Positions 47,275 through 58,456 of a DNA stretch of 64,000 nt are shown piece after piece. Positions within the stretch are counted from its first letter, which is position 1. Each line of letters opens with the position of its first letter. Source of the stretch: Amorphophallus konjac (lineage: Eukaryota; Streptophyta; Magnoliopsida; Alismatales; Araceae); contig CM040126.1 of assembly GCA_022559845.1 (NCBI GenBank), positions 225,438,641 to 225,502,640 on the forward strand. Direction: 5' to 3'. The notes beneath the pieces were generated by a model that saw only the letters and a list, made by a program, of their open reading frames with translations, made no database searches and was not told where the DNA came from. Position numbers and translations under genes: made by a program.

Positions 47275-47985
47275 CATGGCATTCAAGCACAGAAGTATAC
47301 AATGATATGCAAGTGTATGCATATAACTTGAAAAGATGATTGAAAATTTATTCATATTCACAAGTATGCAAATGTGTGTATGATATGTGCGAATTGTGTC
47401 ATGCAACTAAGTGTGTTGTTCTTTGCAAAAAGTAAGCAAGAGTATGAAAGACTCTATACACAGTGAAAAGCATTTAAGATCACATTTATTCACAAGATGT
47501 GAAGAGTGAAGAGTGTTCAACTCCTCTAAACATGAAGCTACAAGATCTCATGATTTCAGAATTTGCCTTAATCAATAAAGCAGGAATGCAACAATTTGAA
47601 TTCAATTATTTTTTATCAAGGCACAAATTTTACCTTCCCAGATTTTTCAAAAAGAACCTTACCAAAATAAGTTCTCAAAATCAAACCATTTTATTTCTGA
47701 CTACAAAGTTAACAAAAGGTAGTGTAAAATTCAAATGAAACTCAGATTTGACTTTATTTACAATCATGCAAACTAACAAGCATGGACAGTCAATTTGATA
47801 GAAGATTTGCAATTAGAAGCTCTATCTTTTTCTCAGAATTCAACCTCTCACCTGAGTTGAATAATCCAAAAGTAAAGAGTATACCAAAATCTTTACCAAA
47901 TCAGCTCATCTTTTCTTTTGCCTTGAACGACCTTCATTTATCAACAAATTCTTCCTCCTCAAGGCACCCCTACAAAACAGATTTC

Positions 47986-49757
47986 TCATTTTGGAGATTT
48001 GGGTACCCAAGCCATCTTGGGTCCCGAGGGATTAGTTTTAGCATGAACAAAAGTTTTCTTTTCATTTTTCCATTCATACCATTCATCATCGACCCACATC
48101 ATGGTACAATCATCCATTGAATGTCCATTCAGGCCACAATAATAACAGTGAGCGAATTTTCTTCTCATGGACCATTTTTCATCATCTTTCATTAAATAGC
48201 AATTGTTCATCTTGTGTCCAAAGCCACCACAGTAATGACAAGAGATATTTTTCTTGAAAGACCACTCATCATCATTTATCTTCATGAAACAATTTTCAAA
48301 GACATGACCATATATTCCACAATAATAACAATGAGCATTGGAGTTTTTCTTCATAGGTTTTTCATGGTGTTTAAAATCATCAACAAATTTCATTCTCGAC
48401 TTCAATGCCTCATTATCATCGAATTTCATCAACGAACAATCATACATGTTATGACCAAAATTCCCATAGTAATAACATGAAATATTTCTTTTTTTTCTTG
48501 ATGCATGATTATGTTTGACAACAGGGGGTTTTGCATGCACATAAGATTGATCATTAACATTTTTATATTTCTCATTTCCTTCATCACACAAACACAGAGA
48601 TTCATTCAAGATTTTGATTTCATTTTGCAAAGGCACAATATGCATTTCAAGATCATCAATCTCTTTTTCACAAGAAGTGACTTTTTCATTCAACAAAAGA
48701 TTTACACTTTTGTGACTTTCAATCTCTTGTTCAAGGATATGCAGTTTGTCACAGTCACCATCAATCACTCATTTTCCTTTTTCAAAATTTTCAAGACTTT
48801 TCAATTTACTTTCAAGCGATGAAATTTGAATCAACAAAGCACTATTTTCATTTTGGAGTTTTTCAAATGAACTTTTATTCATGGAAGTGTGTTTAGTTTC
48901 TTTCATTTGAAAACTCCCATTTTCACCAACCATTCTACTCATTGTTTCATTGTTTTCAAATTTGTCATTTAAATTTCTGAAGCTTTCTATTTCCTTCTTA
49001 AGTTCCTCCAGTTTATTTATCTTGTCAACATTCAGAGTTACTTTCCCTTTTTCCAAAAGAAGGACTTTTTCAGATATAGAGGTGTTCAATATTTTCAGCT
49101 TCTCATTATCTCTCTCAATGTGTTGAAATTCTGAACTTTTATCCAATAAGGATTTGTTTTCAGATCTAAGATTTTCAATCATTTCTTTGAGTTCTTCTTC
49201 AACAAGCATGTGAGATTCAACAAGTTTTTCAAGCTCAATACATTTCCCACATGAAGAGTTGTCATGTTTCTTTTTCAACCTTTTGTTTTCAGATTGTAAT
49301 ACCTTATATCTATCAAACAGTTCATCATAGGCATTTAACAATTCATCATAGCTCAACTCATCATCATCTTCAGAATCAGAGTTAGAATTTACCTTTGAGC
49401 TTCCATTGCTTTGCCTATCACTGTTTCTTGCTGCGAGGCACTCATTGTTTTGACTTTCTTCTTGGGCTTCCTTTAGCCCATCCCAAATTTCTTTGGCAGA
49501 TCTGTAATTAGAAATAAACAAAAATTTTTAATGAAAATAGCAGCTTTAAGAACATTCAAAACATAGACATTATCAGAATTCATTCTTTTATGCTCATCGG
49601 TCCATTTTAGCTCATTCTTGGGCAAGACATGTGGACCATGAGTGATCAATCTCATGAGCTTCGGATCAAAGCCAGTAATCCAAACACAAAATTTTTCTAG
49701 CCATGAAGCATAATCAAAACCATCAAAGATAGAAATAGAGTTCACACTAGCCATCAT
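47986..49757 (-). pseudogene. gag: Decayed Sirevirus-type gag of element E
   Basis: The N-terminal segment (49473-49757) begins MMASVNSISIFDGFDYASW and contains FDPKLMRLITHGPHVLPK, a copia gag N-terminus. A one-base frameshift near 49530, in an A/T run, leads to NYRSAKEIWDGLKEAQEES. The usual central gag domain of roughly 100 residues is missing. The rest is an acidic LSYDELLNAYDELFDRYK segment and a long coiled coil (to about 48600). Four CCHC knuckles follow: CYYYGNFGHNMYDC (second Cys lost), CYYCGIYGHVFENC, CHYCGGFGHKMNNC and CYYCGLNGHSMDDC. It ends GPKMAWVPKSPK, a typical Sirevirus gag end. A TGA codon interrupts the coiled coil at 48769-48771. Only two lesions separate it from one continuous frame, so decay is limited. 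Confidence 0.82.
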
Positions 49758-49810
49758 AAAAATGATCTTTACTCTACGACCGCAAGGTCGAATAAAAAAT
49801 CAGAGACGAG

Positions 49811-49822
49811 GCTCTGATACCA
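49811..49822 (-). promoter_or_regulatory. Primer-binding site of element E
   Basis: The minus strand reads TGGTATCAGAGC, a perfect plant tRNA-iMet site, 2 nt from the LTR edge. The 2-nt spacing is shared with F and differs from the 7 nt of A and D. Confidence 0.92.
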
Positions 49823-49824
49823 AT

Positions 49825-52800
49825 TGTTGGCCCAGAGAGATGGCGGACAAGAAGGGGGGTTGATTTGTCCCCTTGCCGAGATGGCGGATTTTAAAATCTT
49901 TCTAACCCAATTACAACTGAAGTAAAATTAACTACAATGATTGACTAAAACTCAAGTGAGATTACAATGTTCTCTCAAACTTTCCGATCTCACACGGATA
50001 GTTAATGCAACAATCAAGAGAATTACGCTCAACACGGATAACGGAGGTAGCAGTGTGTGACAGTGTAGTGAATTAAAAACCTATATAATATACCTGTGAA
50101 GGGAGATAGAAGAAATGACAATCACACAGGCAATCACACATGACACAAGGCTTTTAAGGTGGTTCGGGACCACGACGGGCTCCCTACGTCCACCCCTCAC
50201 CCAACCGGGTGAGGCTTCACTCCACGCTACAGAATGTAGCAACACGGGGACAAACCCCAACCACACACGCTGCTTCCGCAGCAATGTCCACACACGGGGA
50301 CAAGCCCCAACACGCTGCCACCGCAGCACACACACACACGACGTCGGAGATCACTCCCCGAACACTTAGACCACGCGGAGACGCAGCTCCGCCCATACAC
50401 AATGATGTATCGAGTTTAACACAACACAAAGGATATGCACAATGTGCTCACAACAAAGTATAATCCAGGAACAAGCAAGTCCTTGAGGAAAATTCAAAAT
50501 ACGAAACAACTAAAGGTGTTAGGCTCCCCCTAACAACTCTGTTTATGGAGTTTCAACTTCTCTTCATAAGAATGGAGATGATGGTTCAGGTTCCCATCAG
50601 GATGATGAGCTCTCGTCGAGCCTCCTTCATCAATTCATGCAGATTCAAGCTTAGATGGAGATTCAACAATGTTTCCTTCAAATCCCAACTCCAACCGTAT
50701 CTGCAACCACAAGGAATGAACAAACCAGTATGCTCACAACCTTGTATTTAATAAAAGGGACATCACAAATAGATCAACATCAGATTTGTAGCATCTCCCC
50801 TTGAATGTCCCATGGATCCCTTCAATCAATAGGTAGGGTGCGCTGGGAATGATAAACTAGAGTGGAAGGAGCCGAGCTTGAGATAGAAACGCCCAAACTT
50901 GCAAACCGTGGAAAGCAGCAGCAACGCCGTCCGGATCCAAGCTCAGGGTCATGGAAGACGATCACTCCAGCCTCTTCTTCCTCCTCCAGGTAGTATTGTC
51001 ACCCTCCTTCATGTTCTTCTTCTCCTCCTGTAGTAAATAGGGCAAGGTTAGCACAAGGGATGTGTTCATCGTATGAGACTTCGCAGCTTCATATACTCAA
51101 TGGAAAAAGTGCATAATGAGAAGTTAACCCATGCTAAAAGCCCTTCTAAAATGCACCTAAGACAAGGGTGAAACCCTAAGGGCATTAGGGTAAAAATGCA
51201 CTTCAATCGGATCATATATTGGGCATTTCGAAACCAATCCGAAAACCCGTTCCGGATGAACCAGAGAAAGTGTCGACCCTTTTCTCAACAGATTTTGTTC
51301 CGATGAAGAAATCAGGACACGAGGCAAAACTGTTGACTCACTGGGTCGACACTTTTTTCAACGTGTTCTGTTTTCAACAAAACAAAGCAAACTAGGACAA
51401 AAGTGTCGACCCACAGAGTCGACACTTTTTGTCAGCATATCAGAAATCAATGCAAACAGCATACCGTGAAATAAGTGTCGACTCCATGAGTCGACACTTT
51501 TACTGACATAAGTGAAAACTCAATAAAATTCAAATGAATCCTTACAAAACTACTCCGAAACATTAAAAACAAATAACCATGTATTGAAATATGGTATAGG
51601 CATGAATTAAGTCACATTTCAACAAAAACCAATGAAGTAGACAAGCATGTTAACTGTCAAACCACTCCTTGATTTATATGCATGAAAAGCTCCAATATTA
51701 ACTCCCTATCACTTAGAAAATATAGCCTGAACACAAAGCATGAGTACACGACCATTTCATGTTTGTATGAGCATTCCTGAGTAGTTTACCTTCATTCATG
51801 TGAGATTCATTGACAATTATTTGATCATGGATTTCAATACACAAAAGCTCATCAAGATCCATTGAAACAAAAAGGATAAAATGCAAGTGTAGAAACATAC
51901 CATCCACCCAATTAGTTGAGAAATATGAACCTGCACTTTGTATAAAACACAGATTTAGTTTTTGGTCAATGCAATCGACAAGAATGATTACCTTCCCATA
52001 TGACATATGCATAACTCCTTCAACCTTAACCACTTTGATATCCTATCAATTCACACATGAATTTGCAAATTCAGTCCAACTCAATATGAGTAGAATTTAC
52101 ACAGTCAACATACATGAACAGCCATTTGCAATTCAAACCATTGATTTAATCTAAAACCTGAAGTCAAAATTAAATTTAGTCATGTTACACACTAAGTGCA
52201 AGCAACTCTTGAATTCATCATTCAGTCTCATAATTTCAAGTTCAATCCTCACATTGAAAGTTCACCGCAATGAAATCCAATTTAGCAATATTAAATTTCA
52301 GTCCAAGGTAGATAAAAACAATACAGTTCAGGACATTCAGGATCAGTCCAAAACAGAAAGCAATGCTCAAAAAATTGGGGGTCGACCCATGGGATCGACC
52401 CATCCCAGGGAGACCATAAAAACTGCCTTAGCAGTCCAATGCAGGTAATTCAAGTTCAGTCTATTTATCCAATGATCTGAGAGCATTATAGATTCAGGAG
52501 CTTTAGTCTATTCAAAATAGCATGAAAAATCATATCATTAAGATCCACATGGATTACAAGTTCAATCTAGAGGAAACTGAACCTTCTCAACATAAAACTC
52601 ACAATGTCAAGCATTTATGTCAGTTCATTAAAAACCCATATAGGATATGCAAGGAAGCACCAATAATCCAGAGCTACCAAAACACAATGCTTTCACAAGT
52701 TAGTTCCAAAGTCTCATGCCCAACATGCATGAGGCAACATCAGAGTTGTATTCATGAAGGACCATTGAAATTCAACCTACAAAACAAGATATCATCATGT

Positions 52801-52903
52801 TAGCTTGTTTATCATGAAGATGCCGTTAGACATAAAACACACAGTATATTGGAGTCATCAAAACCATTGTCAAAGACAACGAGGGGGCGCACAGAACCCA
52901 ACA
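49825..52903 (-). repeat. 5' LTR of element E
   Basis: 3079 bp, TGTTGG to CCCAACA. It is similar to 31823-34916 with frequent substitutions, many at CpG. One of the TGTCGAC hairpins (51269-51281) lost its second arm by a 13-base deletion. Leader block at 50134-50220, hairpin pair at 50244-50327. Confidence 0.92.
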
Positions 52904-52908
52904 AACTA
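52904..52908. repeat. Target-site duplication AACTA, right of element E
   Basis: Matches 31818-31822. Confidence 0.92.
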
Positions 52909-52988
52909 TGACACTAATGGAGTCCAATTGGCCTCAAATCGGCCTACAAAATCCAGAATGAAAGACATAAAGATATCCAAGCTCCTGG

Positions 52989-53441
52989 CTAGCTCTCCAT
53001 GTCATCTCTAAGCCATAAAGAAGTCTGCAAGTGCCGAACAACGCTACGCGTCCTGTAGTGTCCCTCTACAACATCGCGCCGATCTCTAGCTTGGGTGTCC
53101 TCACCAACTCTCCTCGGGCGGGAGGAACTCAACCCCGTTGTGTAATGGTCTCTATCACTCAAGTATCGCTCAAGCAAGTCTAGATCTAACATCTCCAGCT
53201 CTGCCCGGGTGATCCATGTATCATCGGACGTGGGCCGTCCTCTCCAACGCACCAAGAAGCGCTGATACGTGCCACTCCTAGTGGTCATCACCTGTTCATC
53301 CAGTATACACTCTATCCGCTCACGCTGATGTAGTGACGGGGTTGGAAGTGGGCTCTCAACGAAGGGGTCACTCACAAGGGGTGGAGAAGGCCCAACTAAC
53401 TCGCTAGGAATCACTGTCGGGTCCCTATATGCGACTAAATC
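52989..53441 (-). pseudogene. C-terminal chromodomain fragment of an older Ty3 pol (element H)
   Basis: This minus-strand frame encodes a chromodomain: RIECILDEQVMTTRSGTYQR, then FLVRWRGRPTSDDTWITRAE and LDLLERYL, ending at a stop at 52989. Chromoviruses carry such a domain at the end of integrase. The open frame continues to 53543, but the part beyond 53441 translates the LTR of element C, so the 5' side of this gene is cut by C. The sequence differs from the D chromodomain and indicates another chromovirus clade. Element E separates it from its 3' continuation. Confidence 0.75.
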
Positions 53442-54654
53442 TGTAGCGACCCAAGATACGAATACCAGGAAAGGAAAGGATAAAAAGGAGTGTGGAGGTA
53501 CAAAGATGTAGGAAATAAGATAGGACAATTCAATAATTAACATAAATAAATAATCTAACTACAGCAGAGTCCAGTCCAAAAGAAGTACAATCTAAGACAG
53601 AAGAACGTACCCAACACCGTGTGAACACTCGGCCCGGTGAGCTGGTAACTAAGAACCTCCACGCAGCACCCTCGAATCTCGATGAAGAACCGTCGCACCT
53701 GAAAAATAGGGTGAGCCTCCTGTCACTGGCTCAGTAGGGGTCCAGCGGAACCCCAACCATAAACAACGGCGGCACAGAAAGCAGCAATAGCAAGAACGGT
53801 AAACACGGTGGCCGGTAAAACCTCGACTCTACAGCTACCCCTACTGTACTAGAAAATATGTCTCGATCTCCCAATCGGGGGACCACCAAACTACGAACCA
53901 CCCTAGCCACGCTACGGGGAAAAATGACCACGCTGTCGGGAACTCAACGCTGTCTAGGAGAAAGCTCTCGGTGACGCTCAACGGAACCCCTAGACCTCGG
54001 CATCGGGAAAACACCCGGAACTCCACACAAAATCACATCTCGCAGGCGTGAAGCGGAACTCGACTCATGAGAAACTCACGTCACGTGACGGGAGTACCTG
54101 TCCACCAGAAGCAAGGCCGGATGCGTCCACTGACGACTTAGTCCGCAGCCTCAGGTGTATCTCTACGACGCCCCAAGCGGATACAGAGACACCGTACAGT
54201 AACCAGGAACACAAAATAAGGACTAGCTGGGGTCACGCTCGTTAGCGCGGGTCCGACGTCCCCAGCCACGTGTGCATAGACAGACCATGCGCTCTAGATC
54301 TGACCCTCTAGCTGGTTCTTCCCCCCAGGCCGGACACAGGCTGCAAAGGCGAGGGGTCCTACGGTAACCAACCTAAAAATCATCTCTCTCGGGTCACGCT
54401 CTCCACCACTCCAAAGTGGGTCCGCACACACGTGCGTAGGAAAGCTACGACTAGTGGGGGCTCACAAAACGTAAACACTAAAAGTCACGCACGCACCCAT
54501 TGCGAGTAACACGGAGTAACAGGTGGCTCGGAACCACCCGACTCTAGACGGCCCACTGGACCTACTAAACCCAACAGTCCTTGAGTTGCGAGACTCGGGT
54601 CAAGACCATTGTACACGACAGCACAACGCCATCAATCTGGTCTAATCCCTAGGT

Positions 54655-54730
54655 CTGAAACCATGGTGTCATGATTCCCAAGGCAACTCACGAGCCATCG
54701 AGATAATTCCCTAGTCCAAGGGACACACGA
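54655..54730 (-). promoter_or_regulatory. Diverged Ty3 LTR-leader motif (C)
   Basis: The minus strand has CCTTGGACTAGGGAATTATC, then GGCTCGTGAGTTGCCTTGGG and AATCATGA. The GGACTAG and GCCTTGG blocks are kept in order, while the CCTCCGTAAGA block and the GAGCTGGTTG end are absent or changed. Confidence 0.4.
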
Positions 54731-55089
54731 AAACCTCCAGCCCTAGGCTGGTTAACTGGACTCACGGTCCAAGGCCATCTACCTGGCCCACATGGAAAAC
54801 ACTTTTCGAAGAAACCCACACTGTGCGGGGAAGGCCCACCACACTCACGCCGACACACGACGACTCAATCTAGCGAGAACACGAAAGCCCAAAACACGTG
54901 GGGTCATCTGGACCAACCAAACCTATGGGTACGCTAATCGAGATAACATGATACCTCTGGACACCCCCAAAAGCACAAACACAGGTCCCACTGTGTCCAG
55001 GACATTCACGAGGCCGAAGGTTGACCATTGGGTCACAACCGGATCGATCGAAGACCAATACAACCCGAAACAGACACGGCGAGCATGAA

Positions 55090-55530
55090 GAACCGCCTAG
55101 CGGTCCTCTCTGGACCGTCAGGGAGCCTAGCAGTCGCCTCCGGACCGCAAGGCCCACCCTAGCGGTCACCTCCGGACCGCAAGGCATAGCCTAGCGGTCC
55201 AGCCAGGACCGCAAGGGCCGACGACAAACTAAAACCCTAGGCGATCACTCCCTGACCGCCAAGCAGGGTGGTGGTCCCCTTCCTGACCGCTAAGCTCCGC
55301 CTAGCGGTCAGTTGCAAGGCCGCTACCCCACTAACCTCAAATGACCAAAACATGGTCAAACGGTCACCCCTAGACGGTAAAGTAGAGCCTAGCAGTCTTC
55401 ACCAGACCGCTAAGGCACCCTGGCAGTTCGTCGCGAGACCGCAAGGCTTGAACCAACATAGGGGGACCCAAGCGGTCTCCACACGACCGCTTCACACCCT
55501 AGCGGTCTCTAGAAGGACCGCTAGGCCGTC
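55090..55530 (-). repeat. CGGTC/GACCG inverted-repeat array in LTR C
   Basis: About ten hairpins of the form CTAGCGGTC - loop - GACCGCAAGG. Examples are GCGGTC (55162-55167) with GACCGC (55175-55180), and GCGGTCC (55194-55200) with GGACCGC (55206-55212). Some arms carry single changes such as AGCAGTC. Confidence 0.8.
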
Positions 55531-56263
55531 CACAGCCCGAAAACAGCGAAAACCGTGGCAAACTCTATTCCAGCCCCCATTCACACCCATGTGAAGGGGA
55601 AAACAATGGGAAACTAGTCCCCAACCTCTCTAGCACCGAGAGGACCCATTTCCAAAAACGTGGTCAAAACACTAGATCGGGCTCACACCCCAAAATCATG
55701 CATTTTCCCCAAAATGCTCAAATAAGCCCGCTCGACTGACCACAGCCTACCAAAATCATGAGAATGGAAGTACAAGGGTTAAGGATCCTTCCCCTTACCT
55801 CTACCGAAGATTTCACGTGCCGTGGACACCGATCTATGAAGAAAATGCCACGAAACCCTCGCCGGACACCCGAATGCGCGTCCGAGCCCGCCGCGCCTCC
55901 ACCGCCTCGATCCTCACCCCATCCTTACGTTCCTCACCCTCACGTCATCCCTGCCTCGCCTACCATCACCCCCATCGGCCGCCCGAAGGAGAGGGCGAGA
56001 GAAAGAGAGGAGAGAGAGTGAGAAAGAGAAGGGGTGGGGGGTTATTAATAGAAAAACCTAAAAATTCCAAAAATTAAAAAAATATGAAAACATTACCTCC
56101 ACAATCCTTGAGAAGAGCACAATGTGCCGGTACTGTCATGGAGTCAGAGAATGCAACGGTTCACCCTGCATAGAGTTCCGAAGGAAAATCAGGGAAAAAC
56201 ACACGTAAATCACAAAACACTCTAGGACCCACTAAAGCGATCCAAAAAACCCAGGGCATTACA

Positions 56264-58456
56264 GCCCTCCCCCCTTAAAGAAATTTCATCCTCAAAATTC
56301 AGGACAAGCACTAAGCCACAAGGGGAGAATGTGAAAATCAATTGAAAACGTAGATAGAGCCCCAACCAAACCTCGATACACGTAGAAACCACGATCCTGA
56401 GGGACGCGGCCAGACAATGATCACAGACAACGCCTCACTCACAACCCAAGACACATCGATCATCAGAGCAGGCACATGCAAAAAGGGCACAAGTCTGGCG
56501 TCACCTCAGCCGACACAAAACTAACCACGGCACCGCAGACACCACAACTCTCACCAAGAAAACACACTCCTCGCCATGAAAACTGAACCACCGGTCAACG
56601 CCCATGCTCGGCGGACCAACCAAACGCCAGCTTCACAACCCGCTGATCGATCTCACGCCCTGCACCGGGGACAACCATCACTGAGTTTCCACCGACTCGC
56701 ACCTGGTTGGCCGAACACTCTCAGCAACATGGCCAACTCTGCCAGACGACAAAACTCCTCGCAAATCCCCAGATCCAATCCGGGAAAAAGGCACACCTCA
56801 TAATTGGCCACCCAAGGCCTCGATGGCAGATGGCTCTGGCAATTCCCGAGCCCCAACAACCAACATCTTCTATCTGTGAAAGACCATCCACTGGTCACCA
56901 GACATTCCTCAACGGGAAACCTCTGCCGGCCTAACAGGCTCGATCCAACTTGTAATAGGCCATCCGCTGACTCCTGCACAAACCAACACCACATCCGATC
57001 TCGAGTCTCACACCAACTCTACCCTCTCAGGGGAGCACGACGAAACCACATGACAAGGTCTCTCCTCAGTCCTCACGTCACTTGACTCAGACTTAGGGGG
57101 AATCCTCCCTTGCTGGTCGCAGACCAAGGATCACCATTCCAACGCCAACGTCCCATCAAGGACCTCCACACACAGGCACCATCCAAAGCTATCCAATCAC
57201 AACTTATCTCGACTACTCCCGATGGATGCCTGCCAATCTCGATTCCGCTCTTACCATAAAGCCGCGGGACACAACCTCTCACAATCCACAACACCTTCTC
57301 TTCTCCAAAAATTGACAAGTGCCGCTTGCTACCACAGAAAGCTAGTCGACGACGCCATGACCAAAGCACACGGGTCCCCAGACAATACACATCTTACCAT
57401 TGTCGACCACGTGGCTAGCCTTACCAGTCACTCGCAGCTACCAACAGGGACCCATAATCTCTGAGATATCACTTCTCTGAAACACGATCTCATCCGAGGA
57501 CACAACCTCCGACACAGGAACAGGGTACACATGCGGCAACCTCACCAGCATGTTCCCCCAACTCTCCATCCGGCCAGTGCCATGAACCACAATATCTCAG
57601 GCAACGGCACGGCAACAACACATCTCACACAGCTGGAGACAATCACATACCGAGGAACCAATCCTCCAATGCTCTATTTAACCTCAGCAACTCCGCAAGC
57701 TCCGATTCACAGAACCTCAGAAAGCATAACGCCAGCCACGAGTTCACATGAACACCGCCCAACCGGCACTCATCCTTCCGGAGCAGTGCCTACACCCTTA
57801 CACATCAGGTGATGGGTAACGCTTCTCACACATAGCCACACGCTTGCCAAAGCGGTTGAGCTAGCCGCTGCCACACACTCCTCACTTACTCCTGCCTCTG
57901 ACCTCGAAACCAATAACATACCAAAATGCTAGGCTCAACAATCAACACCTCACCAAAAATATCCTCCGCTCATCCAAGCACATCTCAACCAGAGCACCCG
58001 CTCTGCCACCTTAAACCACGATCTCAACGCCTCAGGGGCTGGATAAATCTCATGCCGGAGTGGCCAACCCGATAACAACTCCCTAAGAGCACACTCACGA
58101 CCACTTAACCATGAACAATCCTCACCAGCCACCTAACCTCACTGCAAATACCTTGAACGCAGCATCACAGATCTGCACCTACCGGCAACCTCTGCCCTAT
58201 GCTGCACCACGGGGGCCACCACCCATCGGAAAGAGATCTCTCTAATCACATCCCTCTGGCCCCACACCAACACTCCACGAAATAGAAACCACCTTCACAG
58301 TGCCAACGCCGCACACTCAAGCTCTTATGCGAGAAACCAAGCAAAAAATAAGCACAAAACCCTATGCTGGCTGCCGACTGTACTGGACCTTACGGACTCT
58401 GATCACTACAATATCTCAAATTTCATGTATGACCATAACCATGCTCTGATACCAAC
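56264..58456 (-). other. Internal region of element C
   Basis: At the left, the polypurine tract CTTTAAGGGGGGAGGGC (minus strand, 56264-56280) follows the palindrome GAATTTTGAGGATGAAATTTC (56280-56300), a standard chromovirus 3' end. No catalytic motif, zinc knuckle or gag domain is visible in the rest, and the frames are short. The body may be a deleted and decayed gag-pol or foreign filler. Confidence 0.6.
58443..58454 (-). promoter_or_regulatory. Primer-binding site of element C
   Basis: The minus strand reads TGGTATCAGAGC, a perfect tRNA-iMet match, 2 nt from the LTR edge at 58457. Confidence 0.9.

Larger units (their letters stand above)
46456..47985 (-). other. 3' noncoding region of element E
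   Basis: AT-rich and non-coding. It holds a three-unit repeat (46545-46790), extra purine tracts seen as CTCCCCCTAA (46981) and CTCCCCCTTA (47014) on the plus strand, and the structured motif at 47161-47274. Nothing else stands out between 47280 and 47985. Confidence 0.65.
31823..52903 (-). mobile_element. Element E: Sirevirus-type gag-only retrotransposon, split by element D
   Basis: LTRs at 31823-34916 and 49825-52903, AACTA duplications, a perfect tRNA-iMet primer site and polypurine tracts define a complete minus-strand element. Without the nested D element (10784 bp plus its 5 bp duplication) it is about 10.3 kb, of which only about 4.1 kb is internal. The internal region holds a decayed gag and 1.5 kb of noncoding DNA. 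No protease, integrase, RT or RNase H is present. The LTRs differ at many positions, so the insertion is old relative to D. It is best described as a non-autonomous Sirevirus derivative. Confidence 0.9.
53442..56263 (-). repeat. 3' LTR of element C
   Basis: 2822 bp, TGTAGCGACCC to GGGCATTACA. GC-richer than its neighbours. It has a dense inverted-repeat array at 55090-55530, a possible TATA-like box near 56040-56051 (CTATTAATAACC on the minus strand) and a weak match to the Ty3 leader motif (54655-54730). Confidence 0.88.

Noticed and set aside
54792..57812. Plus-strand frames in the LTR and body of element C
   Set aside because: They run antisense to the element, are rich in Pro/Thr/His from GC-rich DNA and have no known motif.
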